From Marivita sp046592965 (GTDB lineage: Bacteria > Pseudomonadota > Alphaproteobacteria > Rhodobacterales > Rhodobacteraceae), in the NCBI RefSeq assembly GCF_046592965.1, contig NZ_JBISBV010000003.1:310001-374000 (forward strand): a stretch of DNA of 64,000 nucleotides, read 5' to 3'. The position numbers and the translations under genes are program-made. The notes below the pieces were generated by a model, which was not told the origin of the DNA, did no database searches, and was given only the letters and a program-made list of their open reading frames with translations. Below, one piece after another: positions 26,081 through 34,802 of the stretch (position 1 is its first letter; the number at the start of each line of letters is the position of its first letter).

Positions 26081-26854
26081 TTATCCATTATCTTTGTTAT
26101 AGGCGTGAATGACCGTCAGACCGTGCATGGTCAGGTCACTTTCGATTGTGTCAAATAGCACCTCGCCCTGTGCGAACAAGGGTGCAAGCCCGCCGGTTCC
26201 GATCACCTTCATCGGTCGGCCATATTCATCGCGAATGCGTTGGGTGATGCCCTGGATGAGGCCGATATAGCCCCAGAACACACCTGACTGGATACAGGCG
26301 ACCGTATTGGTGCCGATCACCCGCTCCGGTTGGGACACATCCACATGGGGCAATGCCGCCGCCCCCTGATGCAGTGCCTCCAGCGACAGGTTCACCCCCG
26401 GTGCGATCACCCCGCCGACATAGGCTCCGTCCTCGGACACCACGTCGAAGTTGGTCGCGGTGCCGAAGTCAACCACCACGACATCGCCGCCATGCCGATC
26501 AAAGGCACCTGCCGCATTGGCCAACCTGTCCGGTCCCACGACGACACCTTCATCGACCCGTGGCGGGTTCGGCAACAGGCATTCGGGCTTGCCCACGACC
26601 AGAGGCCGCACGCCGAAAAACCGGTCTGAAAACACCCGGAGATTGAACACCACGCGCGGCACCGTGGACGAGATGATCACATCGGTGATATTCGGCTCGA
26701 TCTCGTAATGTTTGATCAGGGTCGCGAACCAGGTGAAATAGGCATCGGCCGTACGCCCGTGATGGGTCGACGTGCGCAGGGTGCACAAGAACTTCGTCCC
26801 GTCCCAGATCGAAAAGGCTGTATTGGTGTTGCCGCAATCAATCGTCAAAAGCAT
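26081..26854 (-). CDS. coaX: Type III pantothenate kinase
   Basis: 257-residue ASKHA-fold kinase carrying out the first step of coenzyme A synthesis, ATP plus pantothenate to 4'-phosphopantothenate. Phosphate-binding motif DCGNTNTAFSIWDG at the N-terminus, the substrate motif VVGPDRLANAAGAFD near residue 105, and VDFGTATNFDVVSEDG after it. Length is typical. Lies between birA and rnj in a tight minus-strand unit; both birA and coaX supply cofactor functions. Confidence 0.95.
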   Translation of the reverse strand: MLLTIDCGNTNTAFSIWDGTKFLCTLRTSTHHGRTADAYFTWFATLIKHYEIEPNITDVIISSTVPRVVFNLRVFSDRFFGVRPLVVGKPECLLPNPPRVDEGVVVGPDRLANAAGAFDRHGGDVVVVDFGTATNFDVVSEDGAYVGGVIAPGVNLSLEALHQGAAALPHVDVSQPERVIGTNTVACIQSGVFWGYIGLIQGITQRIRDEYGRPMKVIGTGGLAPLFAQGEVLFDTIESDLTMHGLTVIHAYNKDNG

Positions 26855-26881
26855 GGCTCTGTCACCTTCAAACTGTCGCTT

Positions 26882-27613
26882 TCAAAAGAAAATATCCGCC
26901 GCAGCGATGGCCTCTCGTCCATGCGCGGTTTTTAGGACGATCCGCCCGTCCGCGTCCACTGTTTCGAACGTGCCAACGACCTCGCGGTTCCCCATGCGCG
27001 CCGTGACGTCCTCACCCAAGCGCCCGGCGCGCGCCAGCCACGCCTCGCGCAGCGGCGCAAATCCGTAGGTCTGGAACGTCGCCTCGCGCGCCGCATATGC
27101 CTCGGCCAGAGCGTCCAGAAACGCCTCGGGCGCAAGTCCCACACCGGTCGATGACAGTACCGACACCGGTGCCAACGCCCCTGCCTCGACCTGCGCGCCT
27201 GTCGGCGCATGGGCCAGATTGACGCCGATCCCGATCGCCAGATGGTCGCCCAGGCTTTCAAGAAGGATGCCCGCCACCTTGCCACCGTTCAAAAGCACAT
27301 CATTCGGCCACTTCAACGTGATGCCATCGACCCGCCCGGTGAGCGCTGCCAGCGCATCGAACACCGCAAGCGCCGCGACGAAACTGCGCAACGCCCGCCG
27401 CTCGGCGGGGTCTCTCGTCGGCATCACCAGGGTCGCGGCGAAATTGCCCTCGGGATTGACCCAGACCCGCCCGCGCCTGCCCCGCGCTGCGGTCTGGCGT
27501 GCCGCACATATCCAGGTCGGCCCCGACAGCCTGGCCGCCTGACGCGCGGCTTCTGCCATCGTGCTGTCGACCTCTGCCAGAACCTGACGATCATATCCCG
27601 CCGGCCAGCTCAA
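26882..27613 (-). CDS. birA: Biotin--[acetyl-CoA-carboxylase] ligase
   Basis: 243-residue monofunctional biotin protein ligase without an N-terminal DNA-binding domain, attaching biotin to carrier lysines such as that of the carboxylase subunit at 50134. Catalytic signature GRRGRVWVNPEGNF near residue 45 and KWPNDVLLNGGKVAGILLE near 100. No ATG is available at the 5' end: TTG at 27613 is the best start, as an in-frame TGA lies just upstream and SWPAGYDRQVLAEVDST matches the family N-terminus. Separated from nuoN by a terminator and a repeat. Confidence 0.9.
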   Translation of the reverse strand: MSWPAGYDRQVLAEVDSTMAEAARQAARLSGPTWICAARQTAARGRRGRVWVNPEGNFAATLVMPTRDPAERRALRSFVAALAVFDALAALTGRVDGITLKWPNDVLLNGGKVAGILLESLGDHLAIGIGVNLAHAPTGAQVEAGALAPVSVLSSTGVGLAPEAFLDALAEAYAAREATFQTYGFAPLREAWLARAGRLGEDVTARMGNREVVGTFETVDADGRIVLKTAHGREAIAAADIFF

Positions 27614-27626
27614 AAAGACAATCCGC

Positions 27627-27682
27627 CCGCTTCATCTTGCAAAATAAACTCGCGCCGCAGGCACCGCGACCCGCAGAGCGGG
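27627..27682 (-). repeat. REP-like intergenic element, variant copy F
   Basis: Minus-oriented variant with core GCGAGTTTATTTTGC then AAGATGAAGCGG (27627-27653) after a hairpin CCCGC-aga-GCGGG (27670-27682). Shares the GAG-T/A-rich-GCAAGATGAA layout with the copy at 52089. Lies between the nuoN terminator and the birA start. Confidence 0.5.
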
Positions 27683-27686
27683 ACGC

Positions 27687-27717
27687 AAAAAACAAAGCGA
27701 CGCGCCAATGGCGCGTC
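27687..27717 (-). terminator. Intrinsic terminator of the nuo operon
   Basis: On the minus strand GACGCGCC-att-GGCGCGTC is followed by GCTTTGTTTTTTGCG, a clear stem and U-run 26 nt after the nuoN stop. It would separate nuo transcription from birA-coaX-rnj-gph. Confidence 0.8.
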
Positions 27718-27742
27718 ACAGGAGTCAAAGCTGCCGAAATCT

Positions 27743-29185
27743 CTATTGAACAAGGGTCGCCGCCGCGGCCGCCGCCACTCCTTCGATGCCGAACAGGTTC
27801 ACCACTCCGACAACCATGATGACCGCACTGGCCATCAACATGCCCCACAGGATCGGTGACTTGCCGCCGTCCAGGGCGTCATCCCGCTCCTGTCCGAAAT
27901 ACATGTAATAGACGATGCGCAGGTAATAGAATGCACCGATCACCGACGCGACAACACCCGCCACCGCAAGCCACGCCAGTCCGGCGTCATAGGCGGCGCG
28001 CAAGACATAAAGCTTGCCGAAGAAGCCGACCAGAGGCGGCACGCCCGCAAGGCTGAACAGCAGGACCAGCATCGCCAGCGCCTTGCCCGGTTCACGTTTG
28101 GAATACATGTTGAGCGACGAAATCCGCGACACCGGCTGTCCGTCGCGTTCCATCGACAGGATGAAGGCGAACGTGCCCACATTCATCGTCACATAGATCG
28201 CCATGTAGATCAGCATCGCCTGCACGCCGAAGGCGGTACCGGCCGCCAGCCCCATCAGCGCAAATCCCATATGCGCAATCGAGGAAAAGCCCATCAGCCG
28301 CTTGATATCGGTCTGGCCGATACCCGCAATCGAGCCGAGGAACATCGACAACAGCGACAGGAACGCGATGACCTGTGTCCAGTCGTCAACTGCCGCGCCG
28401 AAGGCGTCATGCAACATCCGCGCAAACAGCGCCATCGCCGCCACTTTCGGAGCGGTTGCGAAGAACGCGGTGACAGGTGTGGGCGAGCCTTCGTAGACAT
28501 CCGGCGTCCACATGTGGAACGGCACCGCCGAGACCTTGAACGCCAGCCCCGAGATCAGGAACACCAAGCCGAACAACAGCCCGAGCGACAGATCGCCGTG
28601 AACCGCCGTCTGGATGATTCCCGAGAACAGCGTGGTGCCGGCATAGCCGTAGACCAGCGACGCACCATAGAGGAGCAGGCCGGACGACAGCGCGCCGAGC
28701 ACGAAATACTTGAGCCCCGCCTCGGTTGATTTCAGGCTGTCGCGACGCAGCGATGCGACGACATAAAGCGCCAGCGATTGCAGCTCCAGCCCCATGTAAA
28801 GCGCCATCAGGTCCCCCGCCGAGACCATCATCATCATGCCGACCACAGCCAGCGCGATCAGCACAGGGTACTCGAACCGCAAGAGCCCGCGCCGTGCCAT
28901 GTAACCTTCCGACATCAACAGCACTGCGGCCGCCGAAACGAGGATCATCACCTTTGCAAAGCGCGAGAATCCGTCGTCGATGAACATGCCGTAAAACGCC
29001 AGATTGGTGCCGGATCCGTTGATCCCGATCCACACCGCCAGGGCCAGGAACAGTCCGCTGGTCGCCCAGACCAGCACCGAGGCAGCCCCGTCCTTCACGG
29101 TATAGACCGCGCCGAGCAGCGCCAGCATGGCATAAACGGCCAGGACAATCTCCGGCAGGATAACGGTCAGATCAGCCGAGAGCAT
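27743..29185 (-). CDS. nuoN: NADH-quinone oxidoreductase subunit N
   Basis: 480-residue antiporter-like membrane subunit of complex I, one of three proton-channel subunits (L, M, N). About 14 transmembrane helices are visible. The Mrp-antiporter core includes MSEGYMARRGL, a conserved Lys in helix LAFKVSAVPFHMWTPDVYEG, and GQTDIKRLMGFSSIAHMGF. Last gene of the nuo operon, 12 nt after nuoM and followed by a terminator. Confidence 0.97.
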   Translation of the reverse strand: MLSADLTVILPEIVLAVYAMLALLGAVYTVKDGAASVLVWATSGLFLALAVWIGINGSGTNLAFYGMFIDDGFSRFAKVMILVSAAAVLLMSEGYMARRGLLRFEYPVLIALAVVGMMMMVSAGDLMALYMGLELQSLALYVVASLRRDSLKSTEAGLKYFVLGALSSGLLLYGASLVYGYAGTTLFSGIIQTAVHGDLSLGLLFGLVFLISGLAFKVSAVPFHMWTPDVYEGSPTPVTAFFATAPKVAAMALFARMLHDAFGAAVDDWTQVIAFLSLLSMFLGSIAGIGQTDIKRLMGFSSIAHMGFALMGLAAGTAFGVQAMLIYMAIYVTMNVGTFAFILSMERDGQPVSRISSLNMYSKREPGKALAMLVLLFSLAGVPPLVGFFGKLYVLRAAYDAGLAWLAVAGVVASVIGAFYYLRIVYYMYFGQERDDALDGGKSPILWGMLMASAVIMVVGVVNLFGIEGVAAAAAATLVQ

Positions 29186-29197
29186 ATCCGCCCCCCC

Positions 29198-30742
29198 TTA
29201 GTGGTTAACCGCAACCTGCGTGGCCGTTTCGGCCTGCGCAAGTGCAGTCTGATAGTTGGAAACAAGCGCTTCGACCGACGGTCCGATCATATCGAGGATC
29301 GGCGCGGGATAGACGCCAAAGAGGATCGTCGCAAACGCCAGCGGCGCAAAGATCGCACGCTCGCGGCGACTCATATCGGTGATGGTCTTGAGGCTTTCCT
29401 TGATGAGATCGCCCATCACCACCCGACGATAGAGCCAGAGCGCATAGGCCGCTGACAGGATCACACCCGATGTGGCCACCAGCGCGACCCACGTATTGAC
29501 CTGGAAGACGCCGACCAGCGTCAGGAATTCACCGATGAACCCCGACGTGCCCGGCAGACCCACGTTCGCCATGGTAAACAGCATGAAGATCAGCGCATAG
29601 GCCGGCATCCGGTTCACGAGACCACCATAGGCGTCGATGTCGCGCGTGTGCATCCGGTCATAGATCACGCCGACGCACAGGAACAGCGCGCCAGATATAA
29701 AGCCGTGGCTGATCATCTGGAAGATCGCACCGTCCACGCCTTGCTGGTTCGCGGCGAAAATGCCCATCGTGACATAGCCCATGTGGGCTACCGAGGAATA
29801 GGCGATCAGTTTCTTCATGTCATCCTGCACCAGCGCCACCAGCGAAGTGTAGACAACGGCGATCGCGCTCATCCACAGGATCAGCGGCGTCAGAACCTCG
29901 GATCCGACCGGGAACATCGGTAGCGAAAAGCGCAGGAAGCCATAACCGCCCATCTTGAGCAGGATCGCCGCCAGAACCACCGAGCCAGCGGTCGGCGCCT
30001 GAACGTGCGCGTCCGGAAGCCATGTATGCACCGGCCACATCGGCATCTTGACCGCAAAGCTGGCAAAGAACGCCAGGAACAGCAGCGTCTGCAATCCTCC
30101 GACGATTTGAATGCCAAGGATGCTGAATGTCTCGGACCCGAACTGATGCACCATCAATTGCTCGATATCCGTGGTGCCCGCATTGGAGAACATCGCCACC
30201 ATCGCGACCAGCATCAGCACCGATCCAAGGAAGGTATAGAGGAAGAACTTGAACGAGGCGTAAACGCGGTTCGCTCCGCCCCAAACGCCGATGATCAGGA
30301 ACATCGGGATCAGACCCGCCTCGAAGAACAGGTAGAACAGCACCAGATCCAGCGCCATGAACACGCCCAGCATCAGCGTTTCCAGCAGCAGGAAGGCGAT
30401 CATGTATTCCTTGACGCGCGTGTCCACGTTCCACGACGCCGCGATCACCAGCGGCATCATGAATGTGGTCAGCATCACGAACAGCACCGAGATGCCATCG
30501 ACGCCCATCTTGTATTGCAGTCCCAGCAGCCAGTCGGTCTGCTCGACCATCTGGAAGCCGGTGTTTTGCGGATCGAACTGGAACAGGATGAATAGCGAAA
30601 TCAGGAATGTCGCGCTTGTCGCGATCAGCGACAGCCACTTGGCATTGCGATTGGCTGCGTCGTCGTTGCCGCGCAGGAAGACCAGCAGGATCACCGCAGC
30701 CAGCGCCGGCAGGAACGTCACAATGGAAAGAAGGTTATCCAT
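29198..30742 (-). CDS. nuoM: NADH-quinone oxidoreductase subunit M
   Basis: 514-residue antiporter-like complex I subunit. Key motifs: the channel Glu region EAGLIPMFLIIGVWGG, FAVKMPMWPVHTWLPDAHV (conserved Lys and His), and DDMKKLIAYSSVAHMGYV. ATG at 30742 with GGAGGAG upstream, overlapping the nuoL stop (TGATG); the upstream in-frame ATG is rejected. About 14 transmembrane helices. Confidence 0.97.
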   Translation of the reverse strand: MDNLLSIVTFLPALAAVILLVFLRGNDDAANRNAKWLSLIATSATFLISLFILFQFDPQNTGFQMVEQTDWLLGLQYKMGVDGISVLFVMLTTFMMPLVIAASWNVDTRVKEYMIAFLLLETLMLGVFMALDLVLFYLFFEAGLIPMFLIIGVWGGANRVYASFKFFLYTFLGSVLMLVAMVAMFSNAGTTDIEQLMVHQFGSETFSILGIQIVGGLQTLLFLAFFASFAVKMPMWPVHTWLPDAHVQAPTAGSVVLAAILLKMGGYGFLRFSLPMFPVGSEVLTPLILWMSAIAVVYTSLVALVQDDMKKLIAYSSVAHMGYVTMGIFAANQQGVDGAIFQMISHGFISGALFLCVGVIYDRMHTRDIDAYGGLVNRMPAYALIFMLFTMANVGLPGTSGFIGEFLTLVGVFQVNTWVALVATSGVILSAAYALWLYRRVVMGDLIKESLKTITDMSRRERAIFAPLAFATILFGVYPAPILDMIGPSVEALVSNYQTALAQAETATQVAVNH

Positions 30743-32880
30743 CAGTTTGCTCCTCCGCTGAGCGTCATCCACGTGATGAGCGCGGCAATGCCGATCACCA
30801 TGAAGAAGGCGTAGGTAAAGATGTAGCCGGACTGCGCACGCCCCGCCGCCCGCGTCAGACGCGGGATCAGGCCCATCGCGACGCCGTTGATCGTCCCGTC
30901 AATCACATTGCCATCGCCGCGCCGCCAGAGCAGTCGCCCGACGCCCTTGGCGGGTTGAACGAAGATGAAATTGTAGACCTCGTCGAAATACCACCTGTTC
31001 AGCAGGAACTGGTAAAGCGGACGCTGGTTTTCGGCCAGCTTCTTCGGCAGCGACGGATTCACGATGTAGAACAGGTAGGACAGGCCAAAGCCGATCAGCA
31101 TCGCGATGAATGGGCTGACCTTGACCCAGACGGGCGCGTGGTGTGCGTCGTCCATGACGTGATTGTTCACGCCCATGTAGATCGCACCGTCGCCGGGCGC
31201 ATAGGCATGGGCAACAGCGTCTGCCTCGCCATGATCCTCGCCGACAGGCTCGGTCACGGCATCGACCGCAGCGTCCACGTCGCCCTCGGCCAATGCGCCA
31301 ACTGCCGCACCGACGCCTTCGGAATGATCCGCTTCGGCCACTATGCCATTGGCACCGATGCCGAAATAGGCGTTGACGCGGTCATGATCGCCAAAGAAAG
31401 ACCCGTACCAGATCATCCCCGCCAGAACCGATCCGACCGCGAGAACGCCAAGCGGGATCAGCATGACCATCGGGCTTTCATGCGCGTGCTCATGCGTGTG
31501 CTTGTCGCCGCGCGGCTTGCCGAAGAAGGTCAGGAACATCAGCCGCCAAGAATAGAAGCTCGTCATCAGTGCCGCGATCACCAGCATCCAGAAGGCATAG
31601 CCGCCCTGGCTTCCGGCCCATGCACTCTCGATCACCGCGTCCTTCGACAGGAAGCCGGCAAAGCCGATATGCGTGAGCGGAATGCCGACGCCGGTAATCG
31701 CCAGCGTGCCGATCATCATCGCCCAGAACGTATAGGGGATTTTCTTGCGCAGACCGCCATAGTTGCGCATGTCCTGCTCGTGATGCATCGCGTGGATCAC
31801 AGAGCCTGCGCCAAGGAACAGCATCGCCTTGAAGAACGCGTGCGTGAAGAGGTGGAACATCGCCACCGAATAGACGCCCACACCGGCAGCGACGAACATG
31901 TAGCCCAGCTGCGAACAGGTCGAATAGGCGATCACGCGCTTGATGTCGTTCTGCACCAGACCCACGGTCGCGGCAAAGAAGGCCGTTGTGGCGCCGATGA
32001 AGACGACGAACATCTTGGCCTCGGGCGCGAATTCCATGATCGGCGACATGCGGCAGACAAGGAACACGCCCGCCGTCACCATGGTTGCCGCGTGGATGAG
32101 GGCCGATACGGGGGTCGGGCCTTCCATCGCGTCCGGCAACCATGTGTGCAGGAACAATTGCGCCGATTTGCCCATCGCACCGACGAACAGCAGGAAGGCA
32201 ATCAGGTTGGCCGCGTTCCATTCGGACCACAGGAACGTCAGTTGCGTTTCCGCCAGCGTCGGGGCGGCAGCGAAGATGTCGTCAAAGCGCACCGAGTCGA
32301 CCAGGAAGAACAGCGCGAAGATGCCCAGCAGGAAACCGAAGTCGCCCACGCGGTTGACGATGAACGCTTTCATCGCCGCAGCGTTGGCGCTTGGCTTGCG
32401 GTAATAGAAGCCGATCAGCAGATAGGACGCAACGCCCACGCCTTCCCAGCCAAAGAACATCTGGATCAGGTTATCGGCCGTCACCAGCATCAGCATGGTG
32501 AAGGTAAAGAACGACAGATAGGCAAAGAAACGCGGCTTGTAGGTTTCGCCCTCTTTGAACTGCGGATCGTTGTCCATGTAGCCAAAGCTGTAAAGATGCA
32601 CGAGCGCCGAGACGGTGGTCACGACGATCAGCATGATTGCCGTCAGCCGGTCCAGCCGAATGGCCCACTCGGTGCTCAGCGTGCCGGATTCGATCCAGCG
32701 CAGGATGTTGTAGGTTTCGGTCACGCCGTCATGCGTCAGGAAGACGATCCACGACAGGGCGCAGGCAAAGAAGAGCAGCCCCGTGGACACCCACATGGCG
32801 GCTGTCTCGCCGATGAACTTCCAACCAAATCCGCACAGCAGCGCGCCGACCAGCGGGGAAAACAGGATAAGCGTTTCCAT
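30742..32880 (-). CDS. nuoL: NADH-quinone oxidoreductase subunit L
   Basis: 712-residue distal antiporter-like subunit with the long lateral helix at the C-terminus. Motifs FFGWEGVGVASYLLIGF, AQLFLHTWLPDAMEGPTPVSALIHAATMV and NDIKRVIAYSTCSQLGYMF are intact. Between the main helices and the C-terminal part lies an insertion of roughly 70 residues rich in Ala, Asp, Glu and His (EGDVDAAVDAVTEPVGEDHG and on), which makes the protein longer than E. coli NuoL (~613). 4 nt downstream of nuoK. Confidence 0.97.
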   Translation of the reverse strand: METLILFSPLVGALLCGFGWKFIGETAAMWVSTGLLFFACALSWIVFLTHDGVTETYNILRWIESGTLSTEWAIRLDRLTAIMLIVVTTVSALVHLYSFGYMDNDPQFKEGETYKPRFFAYLSFFTFTMLMLVTADNLIQMFFGWEGVGVASYLLIGFYYRKPSANAAAMKAFIVNRVGDFGFLLGIFALFFLVDSVRFDDIFAAAPTLAETQLTFLWSEWNAANLIAFLLFVGAMGKSAQLFLHTWLPDAMEGPTPVSALIHAATMVTAGVFLVCRMSPIMEFAPEAKMFVVFIGATTAFFAATVGLVQNDIKRVIAYSTCSQLGYMFVAAGVGVYSVAMFHLFTHAFFKAMLFLGAGSVIHAMHHEQDMRNYGGLRKKIPYTFWAMMIGTLAITGVGIPLTHIGFAGFLSKDAVIESAWAGSQGGYAFWMLVIAALMTSFYSWRLMFLTFFGKPRGDKHTHEHAHESPMVMLIPLGVLAVGSVLAGMIWYGSFFGDHDRVNAYFGIGANGIVAEADHSEGVGAAVGALAEGDVDAAVDAVTEPVGEDHGEADAVAHAYAPGDGAIYMGVNNHVMDDAHHAPVWVKVSPFIAMLIGFGLSYLFYIVNPSLPKKLAENQRPLYQFLLNRWYFDEVYNFIFVQPAKGVGRLLWRRGDGNVIDGTINGVAMGLIPRLTRAAGRAQSGYIFTYAFFMVIGIAALITWMTLSGGAN

Positions 32881-32884
32881 GTCG

Positions 32885-33190
32885 TCAGCCCTTCATCACG
32901 TTGACATCTTCGACCGCGATGGAGCCACGGTTGCGGAAGAAGCAGACGAGGATCGCGAGGCCAATCGCGGCCTCGGCGGCGGCGACGGTCAGCACGAACA
33001 TGGTGAACACCTGCCCCACCAGATCACCCAGATGGGCCGAGAACGCGACAAAGTTGATATTCACTGCGAGCAACATCAATTCGATGCTCATCAGCAAGAT
33101 GATCACGTTCTTTCGGTTCAGAAACAGCCCGAAAATGCCGGTCACGAACAGCACCGCCGCCACCGTCAGGTAATGCTCAATTCCTATCAT
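32885..33190 (-). CDS. nuoK: NADH-quinone oxidoreductase subunit K
   Basis: 101-residue three-helix complex I subunit with the two conserved membrane glutamates (in LLMSIELMLLAVN and AAAEAAIGLAIL). ATG 33190 follows GGGGGA and begins MIGIEHYLTVAAVLF as usual. The frame extends upstream to an ATG at 33262 (24 extra residues, Arg/Pro rich); this is unlikely to be translated. The 100-nt gap to nuoJ is the largest between core subunits in this half of the operon. Confidence 0.95.
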   Translation of the reverse strand: MIGIEHYLTVAAVLFVTGIFGLFLNRKNVIILLMSIELMLLAVNINFVAFSAHLGDLVGQVFTMFVLTVAAAEAAIGLAILVCFFRNRGSIAVEDVNVMKG

Positions 33191-33290
33191 CACGTCCCCC
33201 GGGGCCTTGAGCCCTCTGGTTCTTGGTCGAACTGGCGGTTGCCAATCCCATGTTTCACTCATGCCCCCGAAGCGGCACGTTCCACTTAAC

Positions 33291-33893
33291 TCAGAGCCCC
33301 TGCCCCGGTTTCACGTCTTTCAGCTCCATCGCCTTGGCCGGATCGCGATACATCTGCGCCAGCACGTTCTGGCGTTTCACATCCGAGCGGTGCCGCAGCG
33401 TCAGGACGATCGCCCCGATCATCGCGACAAGCAGGATCAGACCGGCAAGCTGGAACAGCAGGAAGAACTGGTCATACATGATCAGGCCCAGAGCCTCGGT
33501 GTTGTGCCGGTCGAGCGGCACCACCTGCGTGCGCAGCCCTTCGGCCGCCGCATTGCTTTCCCAAGCGCCGAAGGCCAGCGCGAACTGCATCAGGATGATC
33601 ACGCCGAACAACAAGGCCAAGGGCACATAGCGCGCCATCTCGGCCTTCAATTCAGCGAAATCCACGTCGAGCATCATTACGACGAACAAAAACAGCACCG
33701 CAACCGCGCCGACATAGACGATGATCAAAAGCATCGCGACGAACTCGGCCCCGAGCAGCACAAACAGCCCTGCCGAAGACAGGAAGGCAAGAATGAGCCA
33801 GAGCACCGAATGCACCGGATTGCGGCTGATCACCGTGAACAACCCGCCCGCGATGGTGCTGAGGGCAAAGAGGTAGAAGGCAAAGACGCTCAT
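33291..33893 (-). CDS. nuoJ: NADH-quinone oxidoreductase subunit J
   Basis: 200-residue five-helix membrane subunit of complex I. Third-helix region IVYVGAVAVLFLFVVMMLD has the conserved Tyr and pi-bulge environment; the N-terminus FYLFALSTIAGGLFTVISRNPVHSVL is typical. The last ~30 residues are soluble. ATG overlaps the stop of the carboxymuconolactone-decarboxylase-like gene by 4 nt. Confidence 0.96.
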   Translation of the reverse strand: MSVFAFYLFALSTIAGGLFTVISRNPVHSVLWLILAFLSSAGLFVLLGAEFVAMLLIIVYVGAVAVLFLFVVMMLDVDFAELKAEMARYVPLALLFGVIILMQFALAFGAWESNAAAEGLRTQVVPLDRHNTEALGLIMYDQFFLLFQLAGLILLVAMIGAIVLTLRHRSDVKRQNVLAQMYRDPAKAMELKDVKPGQGL

Positions 33894-34300
33894 GTCTCGT
33901 CATCCTTTTCATCGTCTTCCATGACATCGCGCGCCAGCTCCATGGCGCGGGTCATGGCCGGGATACCGGCGAACATCGACATCTGCGCGATGGTCTCGGC
34001 AATCTCGTCCTTGGTGGCACCGGCGGCCATTGCGTGGCGCACCGTCATGCGCACCTGCGTATCGGCCTGCGCGCCCTGCATCGTCAGCCCCGCCAGCGTC
34101 AGAAGGAGCCGCGTCTTGGCATCAAGCCCGTCTTTGCTCAACCCCTTGCCGAACCACATTTCCATGGCGTCCTTGGGCATGGTCGGCCACAGCTTTTCAA
34201 ACCCCTTGGGATCAAAGGACGACAGCGCCGGATTGAACGCGCGCGCCATTTCCTGCGCCTGCGCCATCATCAGCTCGAACGGGGTTTTTGCATCACTCAT
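33890..34300 (-). CDS. Carboxymuconolactone decarboxylase-fold protein within nuo
   Basis: 136-residue all-helical protein of the CMD/AhpD fold (KTRLLLTLAGLTMQGAQADTQVRMTVRHAMAAGATKDEIAETIAQMSMFAGIPAMTRA). It has no cysteine, so it lacks the AhpD CxxC redox centre and cannot be a peroxidase of that type. Overlaps nuoI and nuoJ by 4 nt each, so it is translated stoichiometrically with complex I membrane-arm genes. A role in complex I assembly or regulation is inferred from position only. Confidence 0.85.
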   Translation of the reverse strand: MSDAKTPFELMMAQAQEMARAFNPALSSFDPKGFEKLWPTMPKDAMEMWFGKGLSKDGLDAKTRLLLTLAGLTMQGAQADTQVRMTVRHAMAAGATKDEIAETIAQMSMFAGIPAMTRAMELARDVMEDDEKDDET

Positions 34301-34791
34301 CGGTACGGTGCATCCATTTCGAGATTGCGCGCGATCTCGGCTTCCCAGCGGTCGCCGTTGGCGAGCAGTTTTTCCTTGTTGTAATACAGCTCTTCACGCG
34401 TTTCCGTGGCGAATTCGAAATTCGGCCCCTCGACAATCGCGTCCACCGGACAAGCCTCCTGGCAGAAGCCGCAATAGATGCATTTCGTCATGTCGATGTC
34501 ATAGCGCGTCGTGCGGCGCGACCCGTCATCGCGCGGCTCGGCGTCGATGGTGATCGCCTGCGCCGGGCAGATCGCCTCGCAGAGCTTGCAGGCGATGCAG
34601 CGTTCCTCGCCATTGGGATAGCGACGCAGCGCGTGTTCGCCACGGAAGCGCGGGGACAGATAGCCCTTTTCATGCGGGTAGTTGATCGTTGCCTTCGGCC
34701 CGAAGAAATACTTCAGGCCAAGCTTCATGCCGACATAAAAATCCTGCAACAGGAAGTATTTGGCAGCGCGGCCGTAGTCGATAGTCGCCAT
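34297..34791 (-). CDS. nuoI: NADH-quinone oxidoreductase subunit I
   Basis: 164-residue peripheral-arm subunit carrying two [4Fe-4S] clusters (N6a/N6b), with motifs CIACKLCEAICP and CIYCGFCQEACP (CxxCxxCxxxCP twice). ATG 34791 follows AGGAGAG; the longer open frame upstream is not used. 11 nt after nuoH and overlapping the CMD-like gene. Confidence 0.97.
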   Translation of the reverse strand: MATIDYGRAAKYFLLQDFYVGMKLGLKYFFGPKATINYPHEKGYLSPRFRGEHALRRYPNGEERCIACKLCEAICPAQAITIDAEPRDDGSRRTTRYDIDMTKCIYCGFCQEACPVDAIVEGPNFEFATETREELYYNKEKLLANGDRWEAEIARNLEMDAPYR

Positions 34792-34802
34792 CTCTGCTCT
34801 CC

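Noticed and set aside
30607..32904. 765-codon open frame on the plus strand opposite nuoL
   Set aside because: High-GC antisense shadow: rich in His/Arg/Asp without domain structure, exactly opposite a well conserved membrane subunit.
33191..33262. N-terminal extension of NuoK by 24 residues
   Set aside because: Arg/Pro-rich, not like NuoK; a Shine-Dalgarno and the standard start are at 33190.
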